Source: an uncultured Hyphomicrobiales bacterium
Lineage (GTDB): Bacteria; Pseudomonadota; Alphaproteobacteria; Rhizobiales; Rhizobiaceae
Assembly (NCBI GenBank): GCA_943908365.1
Contig: CALTTH010000008.1
Location: 14,430 to 78,429 of the forward strand
Direction of reading: 5' to 3'
Length of the DNA: 64,000 bases
Below the pieces are notes generated by a model, which was given only the letters and a program-made list of their open reading frames with translations, was not told the DNA's origin and did not search any database. This document shows, in pieces, positions 63,207 through 64,000 of the stretch. Made by a program: the position numbers and the translations under genes. Position 1 is the stretch's first letter. The number at the start of each line of letters is the position of its first letter.

Positions 63207-64000
63207 TCAGGCGGTTTCCCGGAAGTCATGGTCGTTGTCGTCTGGACCGCCCATCGACATGTCGAGTGCAAAGCCGTTGGCACGAGCCTGCTGGGCATGA
63301 ACGGCGCTTGGGGCAGGACGCCGCACCGGAGTGACACTCTTTGCAGCTGGACGGGATGCCACAGCGGGCTGACGAGCCGGTGCAGAGCGAACTGCTGCGG
63401 CAGCATTGGCACGCTCGACCTTGAAGAAGGCGATGCTGGCCTGAAGTTCCTCGGCCTGTGCAGCGAGCTCTTCGGATGTTGCAGAGACTTCTTCGGAGGC
63501 ACCGGAATTCTGCTGTGTCACCTTGTCGAGCTGCTGGATTGCCTCGTTGATCTGGCTTGCACCAATATCCTGTTCGCGGCAGGCGGCAGAGATTTCCGAG
63601 ACCAGCTCCGCCGTCTTGCGGATGTCTGGAACCAGACGGTTCAGCATCTCTCCGGCTTCGGTCGCAACCTGAACGGTCTCACCGGAGAGCGAAGAGATTT
63701 CAGCGGCTGCCGCCTGGCTGCGTTCCGCCAGTTTGCGAACTTCGGAGGCGACGACCGCAAAGCCTTTGCCGTGTTCACCGGCACGCGCGGCTTCGACGGC
63801 GGCGTTCAGTGCGAGAAGATCAGTCTGACGCGCGATTTCCTGAACGATAGAGATCTTGTCGGCAATGGTGCGCATGGCGACGACGGCACGGCCAACCGCT
63901 TCACCGCTCGCCTCGGCGTCCTTGGAAGACTGACGAGCGATCTTTTCGGTCTGGGCAGCATTGTCGGCGTTCTGCTTGATGTTGGCGGCCATCTCTTCCA
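63207..64000 (-). CDS. Methyl-accepting chemotaxis protein, receptor 2 (5' partial)
   Basis: Only the C-terminal 263 or so residues are visible; the gene continues past the window edge, so the sensor domain is unseen. The signalling hairpin ([21 protein letters not shown]) is nearly identical to receptor 1. The Pro/Ala linker differs, but the last residues repeat the shared peptide ([19 protein letters not shown], then [11 protein letters not shown]). It lies upstream of receptor 1 and the cheW-R-B genes, most likely in the same operon. Confidence 0.92.
   Translation of the reverse strand, partial: EEMAANIKQNADNAAQTEKIARQSSKDAEASGEAVGRAVVAMRTIADKISIVQEIARQTDLLALNAAVEAARAGEHGKGFAVVASEVRKLAERSQAAAAEISSLSGETVQVATEAGEMLNRLVPDIRKTAELVSEISAACREQDIGASQINEAIQQLDKVTQQNSGASEEVSATSEELAAQAEELQASIAFFKVERANAAAAVRSAPARQPAVASRPAAKSVTPVRRPAPSAVHAQQARANGFALDMSMGGPDDNDHDFRETA
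63417..64000. repeat. Long direct repeat in receptor 2 gene (partner at 61591-62174)
   Basis: This is the second copy of the signalling-domain repeat described at 61591. It reaches the window edge. Confidence 0.8.

Noticed and set aside
1..64000. CRISPR arrays, insertion sequences, prophage, tRNA or rRNA genes
   Set aside because: I looked for regular spaced repeats, transposase or integrase motifs, phage structural genes and cloverleaf or rRNA sequences and saw none.

Overview
The window looks like a chromosome or chromid segment from the Rhizobiaceae, closest in flavour to Agrobacterium/Rhizobium. The grounds are a nearly contiguous succinoglycan (exo) cluster, a minCDE operon preceded by a CtrA-type site, the rhizobial-type TIGR02587/TIGR02588 and RHE_PE00001 families, many solute-binding ABC importers, and a short palindromic repeat of a kind I associate with rhizobial genomes. 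Base composition is evenly GC-rich and coding density is high. I see no insertion sequence, prophage, CRISPR array, tRNA or rRNA.

Layout. 1-5 kb: a sugar-isomerase-like gene and a complete CUT1 sugar importer. 5-6.3 kb: the TIGR02588/TIGR02587 membrane pair. 6.4-8.3 kb: minCDE. 8.4-10.3 kb: a GntR/FCD regulator and a DapA-family aldolase with a candidate operator between them. 10.5-12.7 kb: a Cache chemoreceptor. 12.8-18.9 kb, minus strand: an RHE_PE00001-family protein, an eptA-response regulator-histidine kinase operon (lipid A modification) and topoisomerase IB. 19-23 kb: a soluble PQQ sugar dehydrogenase, rsmJ, an RluA-type pseudouridine synthase, a YigZ-family protein and a flavoprotein. 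24-28 kb: a large hybrid histidine kinase and a 2-hydroxyacid dehydrogenase.

28.2-42.1 kb is the exo cluster: exoP, O, M, A, L, K, H and T on the minus strand, exoW and exoV on the plus strand, exoU and exoX on the minus strand. It encodes the glycosyltransferases, pyruvyl and acyl decoration enzymes, flippase, chain-length kinase, depolymerase and a small inhibitor. The priming and polymerising genes (exoY/F/Q/Z/B), exoN and exoI are not in the window.

42.4-47.7 kb: a DUF6074-like protein, then a LacI regulator divergent from a ribose-type importer, with a striking double operator between them. 47.8-58 kb: a D-amino-acid-dehydrogenase-like flavoprotein, a GT39 glycosyltransferase, NADP malic enzyme, membrane PQQ glucose dehydrogenase and ManC. 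58-64 kb: an orphan ParA-like ATPase downstream of cheB, cheR, cheW and two near-duplicate chemoreceptors, the second cut by the window edge. No cheA or cheY is visible.

Most of the window is conventional. The parts most worth a second look are the ParA/Che/tandem-MCP block with its shared receptor C-terminal peptide, the CtrA site before minC, the twin LacI operators, and the dyad upstream of exoU in the split exo cluster.
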